Under the pieces are notes generated by a model. It saw only the letters and a program-made list of their open reading frames with translations. It made no database searches and was not told the origin of the DNA. From Capitulum mitella (taxonomy: Eukaryota; Arthropoda; Thecostraca; Pollicipedomorpha; Pollicipedidae), in NCBI GenBank assembly GCA_030062745.1, contig CP099849.1:20010144-20074143 (forward strand): a stretch of 64,000 nt of DNA. The letters are read 5' to 3'. Within the stretch, counting starts at the first letter, position 1. Every line of letters begins with the position of its first letter. A program made the translations under genes and the position numbers. Below, in pieces: positions 48,601 to 59,600 of this stretch.

Positions 48601-50776
48601 GCCACGCTCCAGCCACCCTGTGGTGCTGGCGGCCGAGGACGTGCCAGAAGCGGCCGCCGAAGAGGTGACGGTCGCCGCCGAGGAGGAGGTCTCAGCCGGC
48701 GAGGCGCCGGCCGATGGCGAGGCGGCTGGCCGCGGCGCCTTCCGCATGGACTTTGCCTGCAGCGTGTGCAGCATGCGCGGCTCCAGCAAAGAGGAGATCG
48801 CGCTGCACATCAAGCGCATGCACAAAGAGGCAGACGCCAGCGCCGTGCGTCGCGGCATGAGCGAACAGGAGCGGCAAAAGCAGGTGGACGGCTACAAGTC
48901 GGCCTACCTGTGCGCCGAGTGCAAGCGGATGGCCGAACCATGCGAACGCACGCGCGACCTCTACTTCGAGAAGGCGGCCTGGCTGCGCCACCTGAGCTCG
49001 TCGCACGAGCCGCTCGGCTTCTCCGAGCTGGACCGGCTGGAGCTGCACGAGTGCGACGACTGCGAGCGGCTCTTCCTCAGCGCCGCGTCGCTCAAGCGGC
49101 ATGCCAAGTGCTACCACGAGGAGGGCGCCGAGCATCGGGACTTCCGGCGGCCGGACCTTGAAGAACGGACGCCCAAGCACAAGTTCAGCTGCGTGGAAGA
49201 GGGTTGCGACTTCCAGTACCACCGGGTTACGCGGCTGCGCTCGCACCTGATCACGGAGCACAACTTTGACCTGGCCGTGCGCGAGGTGGTGTTCAAGACG
49301 GAGGACGACTTCCAAGAGTGGAAGAAGACGCTGGAGCTCAACACCAACGCCTTGTACATAATGCGCTCCAATGTGCAGGCCAAGCGGAAGAAGGGCACGT
49401 ACAACGTGCGCTACTTCGTGTGCTCGCGCGTCATGGCGCACCTACCCGCATACAAGGAGAACGGCAAGAAGAAGACGCAGCGGTGGCAGGTGAACCTGCT
49501 GAAGCGAGACATGGTGTGGCGCTGCCCGGCCTTCATGAAGGCCGAGGTCGCTGTGGGCCAGACGGATGAGCCGGGCATCCGCGTCTCCTTCTGCCCGAAC
49601 CACTACGGCCACGAGATGGACGCGTCGTTCGGCCGGCTCAGCGACCAGGACGAGGCCGAGATCGGCGGCATGCTGCGCGCCGGCATGAGCATCCCGGACG
49701 TGCTGAAGCGCATGCGCGAGGAGGGCCGCCAGCAGGGCACGCCCAACCGGAAGCAGCGCGTCACCGAGATGGAAATCAACCGCATCTACGAGAAGTACAT
49801 TGGGCTGCGCGCGCCCAAGGCCAAGCGGTTCGGCGGGGCGCTGGACCGACTGCGGGCACGCGGCGGCAAGGCGGCGGCAGCGGCGGCCGCCGTCGCCGCG
49901 GCCGGGGCAGGCCGCACCACGGTCAGCTGGAACGCCGAGCTGGTGGCCTCGGACGACGTGGGGGACGCCGAGCCGGAGACGTCGCTGGACGAGGCGGACC
50001 GCAGCGCCGACCTGGACGAGGAGGTGGCCGCGCCGGGCACGGGCGACTCGTGGCAGCGCGTCTGCGGCGAGGAGGACTGCCAGTTTACCACCAACAGCGT
50101 CGGTCACCTGCGCTACCACCTCCGCAGCCGGCACGGCTTCGCCATGCACATCGACTCGGCCGGCTTCGCCAACATGAAGGAGTTCACCAAGTGGAAGCGC
50201 AGCCTCGAGAAGCGCACGTGCGCCCGGTACACGTGTTACAAGTGCGTGTCGGCGTCCAGCCCGGACGACCCAGTCGACACGCGCTACTTCACCTGCCACC
50301 GGTCGGGCCTGAACTCGCTGAAGCGGTCGCCGGCGCAGGCGCCGGCTCCGCGCCGCCTCGTGCTCTGCACGGGTTACATGAAGGTGCGCTGCGACCGCGT
50401 GTCGGGCGAGGTGGCCTGCGAGTACTGCGCGAGCCACTACGGCCACGACGCGCGGCTTGTGGCCGGCCGGGCGCCGCCGCCGCTGCTGGAGGCCGACTAC
50501 GGCGCCGGCGAGGAAGAGGAGGCGGTGTCGCAGTCGCCGTCGCCGGTGCGGCGGTACAGCTACGTGCGCGCCGAGGAGGCGTACAGCCCGCCGTCGGCGG
50601 CGTCCACGCCGGAGCGGCCGCCGCGCCGCGGCCGCCCGCCCAAGAAGCGGCCGGCCGCGCCGCGCCGCAGTCGCGGAGGTAAGCGGCGCCGCTGGGAGGA
50701 GATGGAGGTGGACGAAGACGACGACGACGACGACTACCGGGAGGACGACGACGAGGCCATGTTCGAGTCGGACTAG
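45617..50776 (+). CDS. Large intronless multi-C2H2 zinc-finger protein with two transposase-derived modules
   Basis: 1719 aa, probably a nuclear DNA-binding protein; no named ortholog recognised. Start is ATG 45617, with an in-frame TGA at 45590 just upstream. From N to C: three fingers (Cys14, Cys56, Cys90), an Ala/Glu-rich low-complexity region 112-345 with 13-residue repeats (235-333), then about fifteen fingers at roughly 352, 412, 468, 515, 628, 697, 745, 789, 836, 889, 1048, 1099, 1146, 1192 and 1483. Some have a long spacer between Cys and His pairs, with a conserved Trp before the first His. After the fingers at 1192 and 1483 comes a similar module: an F..(D/E)F..WK.(T/S)LE segment, a Cys near Y-F-V/T-C, a CPAF/CTGY Cys, and a C-x2-HYGH motif. 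The first is followed by LSDQDEAEIGGMLRAGMSIP, typical of MULE/FAR1-like transposase N-termini. The C-terminus has an AT-hook-like RRGRPPKKRP, basic NLS-like stretches and an Asp/Glu tail. Codons are very GC-rich. Confidence 0.9.
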   Translation: MAPSPKSRLEASLCENCYEVFFSKKAFDHHGKVCSQSQTATEARAAISRSSVLSKCDKCRRIFLGKDNLAQHVTREHNKKVFVLKSVVSCNICKKLFMENGLLEKHRRQAHPEAEAAIGAAVPLSTIIASAAVGAPKADGGGCRKAAASSEGGAAAQAESGEPPPAAAEAVPGPAAEAEPAAEAGAEPERSVGAGGDAVGGPRDASGGERPAATEDGAAVPAAADSPAESDTPPAEKDSQAERDAEPAEANSQPGGDASLGGTDCHTGDAESAETSRQVDGDADPIQTEKQAGDDAESARADSEAGGDAKPGKTDEQAGGDAEPAKAARQAGRGKIVGKMLAKVGGEGVLFACGSCSLMVDNKDMLMKHLMEKHGHGAVVSTVPKPPPSAQAADSQTPSKSAAGVAQATMFACGLCNAKYDTVELVRYHITSAHGSASKLRLALGGKTPPAPPTRPEPESVWSTVECVVCSSLFRPSVRLRDVFMSLAEWTSHFYGRHQRLDKATSRKRLELRPCHRCGLVFLNKLTRMHHNVIAHSGQDPEEELKQRQRTEITASPAVAPTAQIAPKALTAKARSRVIVDSLMRASLVSRSAPTVVMDRETARRVQKRVFAAHATGQQRVTNVVFKCSKCGGMFPDDPSFERHAREAHQGEGKARGKSGGGGGSGGAPASSPSPRPPDPPPAVDTGQWSVLDQRECAECSKLMESCPRSFALFVRRAVWEQHVNEVHATGRWRCTGERLRLHPCAQCPRLFLHPSTLEAHKTKLHDTMAGAVTQAEADACELLATIECSRCSQLVQNADGIRFVEHSAWEKHFHGDHTELLLCDGRAGDWQLFRCAKCPRLFFSERDVAMHEARQAYMHMPMPINAKVTTLKLGGRGAQEETEILYQCANGECRFTSKEHDGMVEHFQQCRRDNPAETGETLLYKTVLVKKGPKRRPRKTSSGARRTKPNRRLENVLKKLDPGRSEPEGAAAEAPRPAPADGLAVLELDPVTSEPRSSHPVVLAAEDVPEAAAEEVTVAAEEEVSAGEAPADGEAAGRGAFRMDFACSVCSMRGSSKEEIALHIKRMHKEADASAVRRGMSEQERQKQVDGYKSAYLCAECKRMAEPCERTRDLYFEKAAWLRHLSSSHEPLGFSELDRLELHECDDCERLFLSAASLKRHAKCYHEEGAEHRDFRRPDLEERTPKHKFSCVEEGCDFQYHRVTRLRSHLITEHNFDLAVREVVFKTEDDFQEWKKTLELNTNALYIMRSNVQAKRKKGTYNVRYFVCSRVMAHLPAYKENGKKKTQRWQVNLLKRDMVWRCPAFMKAEVAVGQTDEPGIRVSFCPNHYGHEMDASFGRLSDQDEAEIGGMLRAGMSIPDVLKRMREEGRQQGTPNRKQRVTEMEINRIYEKYIGLRAPKAKRFGGALDRLRARGGKAAAAAAAVAAAGAGRTTVSWNAELVASDDVGDAEPETSLDEADRSADLDEEVAAPGTGDSWQRVCGEEDCQFTTNSVGHLRYHLRSRHGFAMHIDSAGFANMKEFTKWKRSLEKRTCARYTCYKCVSASSPDDPVDTRYFTCHRSGLNSLKRSPAQAPAPRRLVLCTGYMKVRCDRVSGEVACEYCASHYGHDARLVAGRAPPPLLEADYGAGEEEEAVSQSPSPVRRYSYVRAEEAYSPPSAASTPERPPRRGRPPKKRPAAPRRSRGGKRRRWEEMEVDEDDDDDDYREDDDEAMFESD
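46319..46613 (+). repeat. In-frame 39-bp (13-aa) coding repeat array in the zinc-finger gene
   Basis: About eight units of the pattern A(E/K)x(D/N)xQAGGDAEP, for example ARADSEAGGDAKP and GKTDEQAGGDAEP. One unit is a residue shorter (12 aa). The units code for an acidic, probably disordered linker between the N-terminal and the main finger clusters. Confidence 0.85.
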
Positions 50777-51012
50777 CGGCGCGGCGGGCCTCGGCCGACG
50801 CCTGTTTGCCTTGGTTGACTTTGTGCAGTGGCTTCGAGGTCATTCGGCCGCCGGCGTCGGTGGCGGCGTGCTGTGGTTTGCTCGGGGCGTCACGGACTGG
50901 CTGGCACCGCATGAACGACGTCGTGTCCGTGAGTTCTTGTTTGTAGCAATCAACCATTCATGTGCGAAGTGTGGGAAACGCATGACATTGAGCACTCGTT
51001 GAGAGAAGTTCA

Positions 51013-51018
51013 AATAAA
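51013..51018 (+). terminator. Poly(A) signal of the zinc-finger gene
   Basis: AATAAA followed by a T/G-rich stretch (gtttttgtttttgtccgtgg), about 240 bases after the stop codon at 50776. This is the classic signal and downstream element arrangement. Confidence 0.8.
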
Positions 51019-53538
51019 GTTTTTGTTTTTGTCCGTGGGAGCGTTGTTGTTTAATGTCAGTCGTAGCTGAACGGAAAGTGTCGCGTATAGAATATATTTT
51101 GCATCCATAAGTTCAGCCTGTGCAGATATTTACCTTTGAACGGTTGCCTCTCCCTGTACGCAGTCACTAGACTGTTTTGCCGTATGTGCGGGCAATTGGA
51201 TTGGAGGCGACATATGCTGAAGCGGACCTTGCCGAATATGCATTGCTTAACTAACCATCGTCGATGCAGAGTGATCCAAGCTACCAGTCCGGGTATACGC
51301 CTTGATCCGATGCCCCGGTCAGATGTGTCGCACTGATCCACGTTCCACAGTGCCGGTCCTGTCGACCAACGACTGTATCGATTTGACCTGACGCAGTAAT
51401 CCATACTGCCGGCCCTGGACAAGCAGTGACCCAGGCGCCCCCTTCTATTGCTCGAGGTGATGGGACGTCATGCTCCCTGACGACACGAGGTGATGTGACG
51501 TACCGCTCCGGTCCGACACGAGGTAATCTCACGTACCGCTCCGGTCCGAAGCGAGGTGACCTGACGTACCGGTCTGGTTCCCACACAACGTAATTCGACG
51601 TACCGTTCCGTGACGTCATGAGGTGATATGACGTAACGCTTTGGTCCACGGGCGCAGGGTTGATGTTCGCTCTAGCTTTGTTTACGAATGGCTGCGCTCA
51701 GAGCTGGCCGCCAGACGAACCAGAATGGCCACGTCTGGAGTTGTTCACCTGTGCTGAGGGACGCCTGGTGAGGAGCCGAAGTTCTTTGGAAACTGCTGCT
51801 GTCGTGTGAATGACGTGCGGGCGAGTTACTATAACGGGGAATGGGACATCGAAGAAGCTGGGCGTTGTGCAATGGCCGGCTGGGGCTTTGATGGGTCAGC
51901 AATGACTGGTGTGAGAGGTTCGCCATCCCCGATGTTTATCCTGCACCAGACGCGGGATGCCTGCAAGACATCCCAACATGTCCAAGAAGTGTTGGTCCGT
52001 CGTGCGTTTCTGCGCAGTACATCCCACCGGCGGTCTAGTCGAGCCCGACAGTGATAATAAATAATGGTGTTGTTTTCCGATGATTTACGACGTACCAGTG
52101 CGCCGCGTCGAGGAGCGTTGGGTGGAGAAAGCACAGGCTGATGGGGACGGGAAGCTGTGGGTTTCTATGCTGACAAATTTAAAATGAGCAGACTAGCTAT
52201 TCGATCGTTCGACGTCCTGCTGAAGACAGTCGTTCATGATGTTCGCTGGACGGCCAAACCCTGATTTACAACTAACGCCACCTATCGGTTGCGCCAGACG
52301 ACGCGACGACGACGCTTCGCAGGACCAACACAGGGTTCCAGCTTCGATAAATGCTACGTCCTCTCGGAAGTCTGCATTGAAAATTAATGGTTTCCACGGG
52401 TTCAATTACGGTGTTCTGCGCGAAAACCTAGTGCGAAGTCCGCTTTGCACCCTTAGTTTCAAACGAAGTCAAGTCCCGGACCAAATGCGCACAATTCAGC
52501 CAGCTCTGTGTATTCGTCCATACGATACAGCAGCTACCGGCCGGTGTATGTACAGCACTACAGCTACGTCTAAACTGGGTGTGTGCGGCTGGACGGCCGA
52601 CTGCCCGCTCCAGATCGCCGGAGGGCATCCCGGACACGGACAGCGGCCCAACGCGTCCGCCCGAGTTCTGTCACCTTATCAGTACACACCACACGGCCAT
52701 TCACGTAACACTTGTCATATGAGACACTGGGTATAGCTGTTTGCGCCCTGTAACAGGAGGGGCCGCTCCTAATGGGATATTCTGTAAAATATGCGTTCTT
52801 CGTAACAATTTTGGTGGTTGACGACCACAACGACCGGGCCTGGGAACAAAAATGAAAAGAAGCATAAAGCGCCACTGCACTGCAACCGTGTGCGCAGTGT
52901 ACAAGCGCATTGCGACATACGTAAGGCATACGCACATGGCCGAACGCGATCAGTCTGTGCATTATTCGACGGTAAAAGAATAGCAAGCGATGATATTTAC
53001 AATTTACGCAACCTGTTACGTATGCAAGCAGCAAAATTTAGCCTCCTTTCCAGCATCCTCCAGTTCAACCACCTTCGCCTTATCACGATGACTATGGTTT
53101 GTGGGAAGCAATCCGAATTAACAAACGAGAGGGCACTGGGCAGATTCCGCCCATTCTCAGAGTTAGTGACTGGATGACGATGCATACACACGAGTTAAAA
53201 CGTCGATACTGGTCCCTACGGGCGTGACACCCTAGGCGTCGTTCTGTCTGAACCAAGAGTCGCACCTGACGAAGAATCCGCGCGACATTTGGATGGCCAA
53301 CCTGTGCATCTCTCACGGAGAAGCCACCGTGGCGGGTACAACGGGACCCGCAGCTCTGACCGGGCGCTCCGCCAGGCACAGCGTCCACCAGAGGCCGACG
53401 TCTCCGTCGAAAAGTTCGCAAACGTCCTCTCGGTTCACCCGCGGGCATCCGCCAGCGTCGGTCGGGGCCCGTCGGAGGCACCACGTGACCGCGCAGGTCA
53501 AGCCAGGTCACGGCGCCGGGCCAGGTCACGTGACGCGC
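51019..53538. other. Intergenic between convergent genes
   Basis: It lies between the 3' ends of the zinc-finger gene (plus) and the cytochrome b561 gene (minus). It holds the 33-bp minisatellite and short frames only. AGGTCA-like phrases cluster at about 53490-53530. Confidence 0.5.
51452..51650 (+). repeat. 33-bp minisatellite downstream of the zinc-finger gene
   Basis: Six units of 33-34 bp with the consensus acgaggtgatgtgacgtacc, gctccggtccgac. Copies 2 and 3 are nearly identical; the outer copies are diverged. Confidence 0.85.
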
Positions 53539-53689
53539 TCAGAGGTCGGTGGCGATCACGGCGCGGCCGTGACTCTGGCGGAAGGCGCGCTGCGAGGTGA
53601 GGCAGGCCACCACCACGGCGGCGGCCACCAGCGCCATGGCCAGCGTGTTCACCACGATTCCTTCGTCCGGCAGCGAGGGGTACGTGTCC
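53539..53689 (-). CDS. Cytochrome b561 alternative last exon b (distal)
   Basis: It starts after acceptor gctgccggcag with the same phase as exon a and encodes 49 residues: DTYPSLPDEGIVVNTLAMAL, a transmembrane helix rich in Ala and Val, and tail FRQSHGRAVIATDL-stop. It matches exon a position by position (DTYPSL/STYSSL, VVN, LAMAL/FAMCL, FRQS), so the pair arose by tandem duplication. An AGGTCA-like cluster lies just beyond the stop (53490-53530). Confidence 0.85.
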
Positions 53690-56600
53690 CTGCCGGCAGC
53701 GGAGGGCCAGCGTGAACCCCCACCACCAAACCCCAGGCGACGATCAGGGGCGTGCAAGCAGTCGGGGAACAGCAGGACGCCCGCGCCGGCCGCCAGGGGT
53801 TATTCAAGCACTACGGAAGCGAGGTAGATCAGCCAGGTCCGTGGCGCCCGCTAGTCCGCTCCGCGCCCTGTTAGAGAGGCAGGCTGTCAGGCTGCAAAAG
53901 GCCCGCACAAGGCAGGTGAGATGCTGCGGTTAGTCGGGTCCTTTGTACAGAGCGGTTAGCCTCTACCGACCCGGGCCTGGTGGTGATATGGTATGTTCAG
54001 TGTGGGAAGACGCTATGCTTTCGCACTGGTCCTCTGTACAAGGACCAGTCTTCCTCTTGCAGGAGTGAGTTCCGCAACCGTGAGTTCCGCAAGCTCACCC
54101 AAGCGACAGAAACAGCTCGACGTCGTCCAAGCGATGGCCATCGACAATGTCTCTCGGTCATGTCTCGCGAACGCTCTACATCGAGATGATGCGTTCAAAC
54201 CACGATGAAGATGTGAACAAAAGAACTCCAATTAAAACCACGACACGCAACAAATGACAATAAAAAAATGCGACTCATTAGTCGCAGACTGCAAAATTTT
54301 GTTTGTTATTCTTCCCCACAAAAAAAAGAAAAATCACGAAGCCCGACGCGGTCGGCGGTGCATTCAACTGTTTCCAAGATGGCGGCGCCGTTCGGGGCGG
54401 CTCGCACCTTGGCGGCACGTTCAGGCGCCGTGCTGGCGCGTGACCACGATCAGGCGCTCGTTGCTCTGTCTGAATCTGTCCAGCAGCAGCAGGATCGACA
54501 TGACTATGGCGGTGCCCACCAGACACATGGCGAACACGTTCACCACCACCGGCTCCTCGCCCAGGCTCGAGTAGGTGGACCTGCAAACGATCCGCGGTCA
54601 GACGGCCGCTGGCGGCGCCACTGGCGCGGAGGAGAGGGCGAGGGGGACTCGTCATCGTCAGTCATCGCCGGTCAGGTGTCGCCGATCGCTGTAAGAAATG
54701 CCGGCCATCGTTCTTCCTGACGGACTCCGGATATCCTCGAAACTGGAAATGTCTCTGGCAGGTCAAGGTAGGTCTGCCCGTGCGGGCAGCGACGAGCCAA
54801 GTCGCGGACAGTCGGCCAGACGCAGTTCCAGGCACATCCAGTCACGATATAGTACAAGACGGATGCGCCGCATGACGCATTACATCGGTACGTTTAACTT
54901 GGCTGAGAGCATTCTTGTACATTCACAGAGACATTCAATCAAGGTTCGGAAAAATGCATGTTTTACATAGTGTGCGATAAGATAAGATAACCGACGTGAA
55001 GAAATCACGTAGGTTACGAAGCACACATAGGCAGCACATTTAAGGGGATGTATAAGGTACTTCAAGCATGTAAAGTACTTTATGTAAAATACTTCAAGCA
55101 TCCGGAGGGCCCTGAGAGGCAATAGTATGACTTAACGATGAACAGTGCATTATCAGGACAATCCTCAAATACCTGTGCTGTCAAAAGAACGGAAAACAAA
55201 AAAGAACAAAAACTAGTTAGTGATGTCCTCGCGTAACACACAAAGTTGATAAATATCAACACTATGATTACATGTCAAACATTTACTTTCCTGGACACTT
55301 GCACCGCAAGCTTTCAACATGATCTCAGGGAAATATGGAAAAATGTGAATGACCCACTTAATTCTGCCTATTCGTCTCATTGCTTTGCGCCCCTTTCGTA
55401 ACGTAACTTTGCCAATCAACGCTCGTGCACCTTGGGGAGAGAATGCATGCATCCCTATTTACCCCACAGCTGTGGGGTCAATTAAATTCAATAAGGAAAT
55501 TTTCAGGAGACCATGTCTTTCCCTTTCTTCGCCTGGCGCCACCTAGGTTACTTACTCCGACGCACCACCCCGGATAAAGCGACTACCACCTCACGAGAAC
55601 GGGTCACCACTGCCACCCCGACCTCTCGCCGCCGTCTCCCCCCCCCCCCCCCACTCGGATCGGAGCCCTCACGATAGCCGGCCGACTCCGGTCCGCCCGG
55701 GCCGAGACTGCTGTCATCTCAGACGTCAGTGGCAGGCGCCCAAGGCCGGCCCGCCGTCAATGGCACGTCACCCCCTTCCCCCTCCCCCGGCCCGGGCGGC
55801 GGGAAAACATCAGCGGCAGCCTGAGGTGGCGCAGCCCGCGCCGGAGCCGACACCGCCCGGGCCGCTACAACGCGCCCACCCAGACCACCACACCGCCACC
55901 AACGACATCACCCCCACCAGGACCGCCACATCAGCCCCGCCCGGACCGCCACACCGCCGCCACCCGGACCGCCACACCAGCCCCACCCAGACTGCCACAC
56001 CACCCCTTCCCAGAACGTCACATCACCCCCACCCGGGCCGCCTCACCTCCCCTATCTGGACCTCCACACTTCCCATCCGGACCGCTACACCACCCCCACC
56101 CAGACGACAACACCGCCCCCAACGACATCACCCCCACCAGGACCGCCACATCAGCCCCGCCCGGACCGCCACACCGCCGCCACCCAGACCGCCACATCAC
56201 CCCCACCCGGACCGCCACACCAGCCCCACCCAGACTGCCACATCAGCCCTTCCCAGAACGTCACATCACCCCCACCCGGACCGCCACACCACCCCTACCC
56301 GGTCCGCCACACCGCCCCTACCCGGACCGCCACACTATTCCTAACTGGACCGCCACACCATCCTCACCCGGACCGTCACACCACCCCCACCCGGACGACC
56401 ACACCGCCCCCATTCCGACGGCCACAGCGCTCCCACCCAGACCATCACTCCCCATCCGGCAACACACTGCCCCGGCGGCCACACTCACTTGATGGTGAAG
56501 AGCACCTTCTCGGTGAGGCCCGTCAGGCAGGTGGCCACGGCCAGGAAGAAGGTGGTGATGCCGAAGCTGCTGTGGACGGGCACCAGGGCGGCCCGGAACG

Positions 56601-59600
56601 AGGCGGTGCCCGTGTCGCAGCACAACAGGATCAAGAACGAGAAGAAGCCGACCACGAACTGAAACGGCACCGCCCGGTCAAACACCTGGCCGGCACCCGC
56701 AGGACAGGCCGCGCACGTGCTCATGCTGGAACGACTAGCATGTGGTCGAGGATCCATTGCAGCGTGTTACAAGGCAGGTCGGTGGATAAGGTTTGGAGCT
56801 GGCCTGACGTTCTTGCCCTATGATGCCCTTGGTGATAACAACACCGCGCATTTTCAGTTTTGGGGAAACATCAGCTGAGAGGGTAACGGTATGCATTCCA
56901 GGAAATACGACAGACATCGCGGAGTTTCTAAACGAATCCAACCCTAATCCCACGGACGGTGGCGTTTACATCAGGACCAAAGCAGACGGCGTGTACGGGC
57001 AGCAACGGCATGCCATCCGCCGCAGGCGTCAGGCGCAGGCGGCAGCTGCGTATTACTCTTCAACAAGCCGTTTTAGACCGTCAGCAGCGAGGCTATTGCC
57101 GACGAGAATGGAGGGCATCATTTCGCCAGCAACATAAGCTACAAAAGATTATGACGACTAGAAAACAGCAAAGAATTTGCCTTTAAAACGACAAACGTTC
57201 CAAATAGGGACTCATTTTACACCATGTCCAGGAGGCCAAAATAACTGGAAACAAAAAATTTGACGAAAACGAAACTGCCCAGTTGATTTCCTGGTCGCGC
57301 CACTGGTAACAACCCATTTCCTCATTGTTCTTGTTGGGATGGCACGAGCGGGATTAAGATGAACGAGCTGGAAACGTTTGTTGCCAGGGCCTTCCCCAAT
57401 CCAATTGCACTCTGCCAAACATAGTCAGTAACTAACCTCATTGTGCAACTGACTCATACCGCAGACAAATTTAGCGGAATCACCAGGCCAAATGGTAAAA
57501 AGACAAAGAACACAAAAGGACGAGATAACGAAGGACTTGCGGCGTCTAACAGACATAGCCTGTCTTTCATCACAATCCCGACACTGCGCCGAGTCCCGTC
57601 CACTAGATACAGAAGTACATACCACGCCATCAGGCTAAGATATACCATGAGGATTCTATATTGGCTAATGGCCGTACCGCAAAGGGCTGCAGTGCTGGCA
57701 TAAGCAAGCCAGTCGGACCACAGGCCCTGTTGGTCGGAATATTTCCCACTAGATTCTCAGAGAAATAGTTCAGCTGGGTTCGCGGTTTCGAACGTTTTCG
57801 GTGGGAGCCGGAAAACGACAGCGCCCCGGAAACTTCACTCGTAAACAAAACGATCAGCCATGGGAATACGGCCGATGTGCCAACGTATGATCGTGACCGC
57901 GTAGCCAGCAGGCGTGCCGTGGTCGACTGCTCCCACGTCACTCACAAAAACTCGCAGGAAGTGTCGGGAGTTATCCAACGTTACGCGTCACGTGGCGCTT
58001 ACAATGTCCGAGGGCAGGGAAAGGCCAGGGAGCGGAGTTAAACACCCTCGCTGACTGCCCTGGGAACACGGAACACCGACGGACAACGCGTCCGCCAGGG
58101 TCGAGGTCAAGTTTATTATGCAGTGCATATACCTACCATGCAAACCGCAACTGTTGGTGTAAAACGGCTTTCCGTGCTTACATGCAGATGCATAATGCAT
58201 CGTGCATACATACGAGCAGGGGTGTTGATCTGCATTCTTTTGAGAGGGCCCTGGCCCAGTCAATGTTGATTCGGGCTCATCCAATGTTGGTTTGGGCCCA
58301 CCCAATATTTTCTGCCAGTTTTAAAGAGAAATGAGTAATAACAAAGAAAAGCTATATACGAGCGGAAAGGCCATGTTGCTGCCAAAAAAGTATTTTTTTA
58401 TTCGGTAAATGGCAGCAAGAGTTGCGAATTTCGGTTGGTCAAAATAAACTGGGCTGAATCCGCTGAGAAACCCACATTTGGGGTTAGGTTGTCGGGCTCT
58501 CGGCTCGTCCCCCCCCGAATCATTTACAGAAATCGACGCCCCTGATACCGAGCTTGAAACAACTCAGAGGAATTACTACGCACTTGAACGGGCCTATAAA
58601 TAAATCTTGGCAAACGGGATTACTTTCAACTGACTGGCTTACACTAACACGTGATTACATCAGTATTCCGGTCACACGACAAACGTTCACGTCAAAATGT
58701 GGAATAACGCTGGACTCATGACTAGGAACACCGATGCTTCAGCTTGAACATGGACCGTGAAGGATCAGAGAGAACCCCATCTGTCACAAAACATTTAGAA
58801 CTTAAGACGTTATTTAAACATCACTATACGTATTTTTGTGAGGATTTTTCCAAATCGATGCATCATTTCAACCATGTGAAGTAAGGACCAGAGGTGAACA
58901 TGAAGCCTCACAGCAGCGGTCCGTCTAGCCGAAGCCGGAGCCTCAGTCTCACACTCGAGGTCCCTGCGACTGTGAGGAAGAGATTCGACATCGAAATGGT
59001 ATCCGATGTCCTGAAGCTCGTCTACTGGGGAATGACCGCAATAAGGTTTCTGAAGCAATTTGTAAGCGGCAATACAAACTCGGGCATGACAAAGGCCTGG
59101 GGTCGGGTGGCACAGAGGCCAACGGGGGAAGCAGCGGGGCCGAACAAATAGGAGCGGCATGACGTTCTGATCAACGACCCGTCGGCCACGCCGTCCTTGA
59201 GACAGTGGTACAGTCATGACAAATATCACTAACCAGTGTCCAATCAAGGGCAGGCAAACAGTACAGTTAGTCGACCAAGGCTACAAAACGGTTCCGACTC
59301 GACAAACAAACGGGCTCCATGCTTCTCTACCTACAGGCTCATTAGCATACCTCTCCCATCTACGCACCCCGGTTAGTCGCCGTCCGGTGCGTAGTACACG
59401 CGGTCACCGATAGATGCCGCTGGGAGCGCTATTTACCGCCGGGAGTACCTGTAGTCCGTAGAGGCCGACGGTGACGAGGCCCATCCAGGAGTGCAGCGAG
59501 TACAGGTTCGGGATCGGCGTCGGCTTGTTGTTGTTGTGGAAGTCGAAGACGGCGATCAGGCCGACGGCGATACAGGGGATTGCCATGATGTGGTAGAGCG

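Noticed and set aside
55760-56344. 194-codon Pro/Thr/His-rich frame
   Set aside because: It is the translation of the intronic minisatellite of cytochrome b561.
56659-56685. Longer version of cytochrome b561 exon 3 starting VFDRAVPFQ
   Set aside because: The acceptor is plausible and in frame, but the extra nine residues have no counterpart in the family; kept only as a possible variant.
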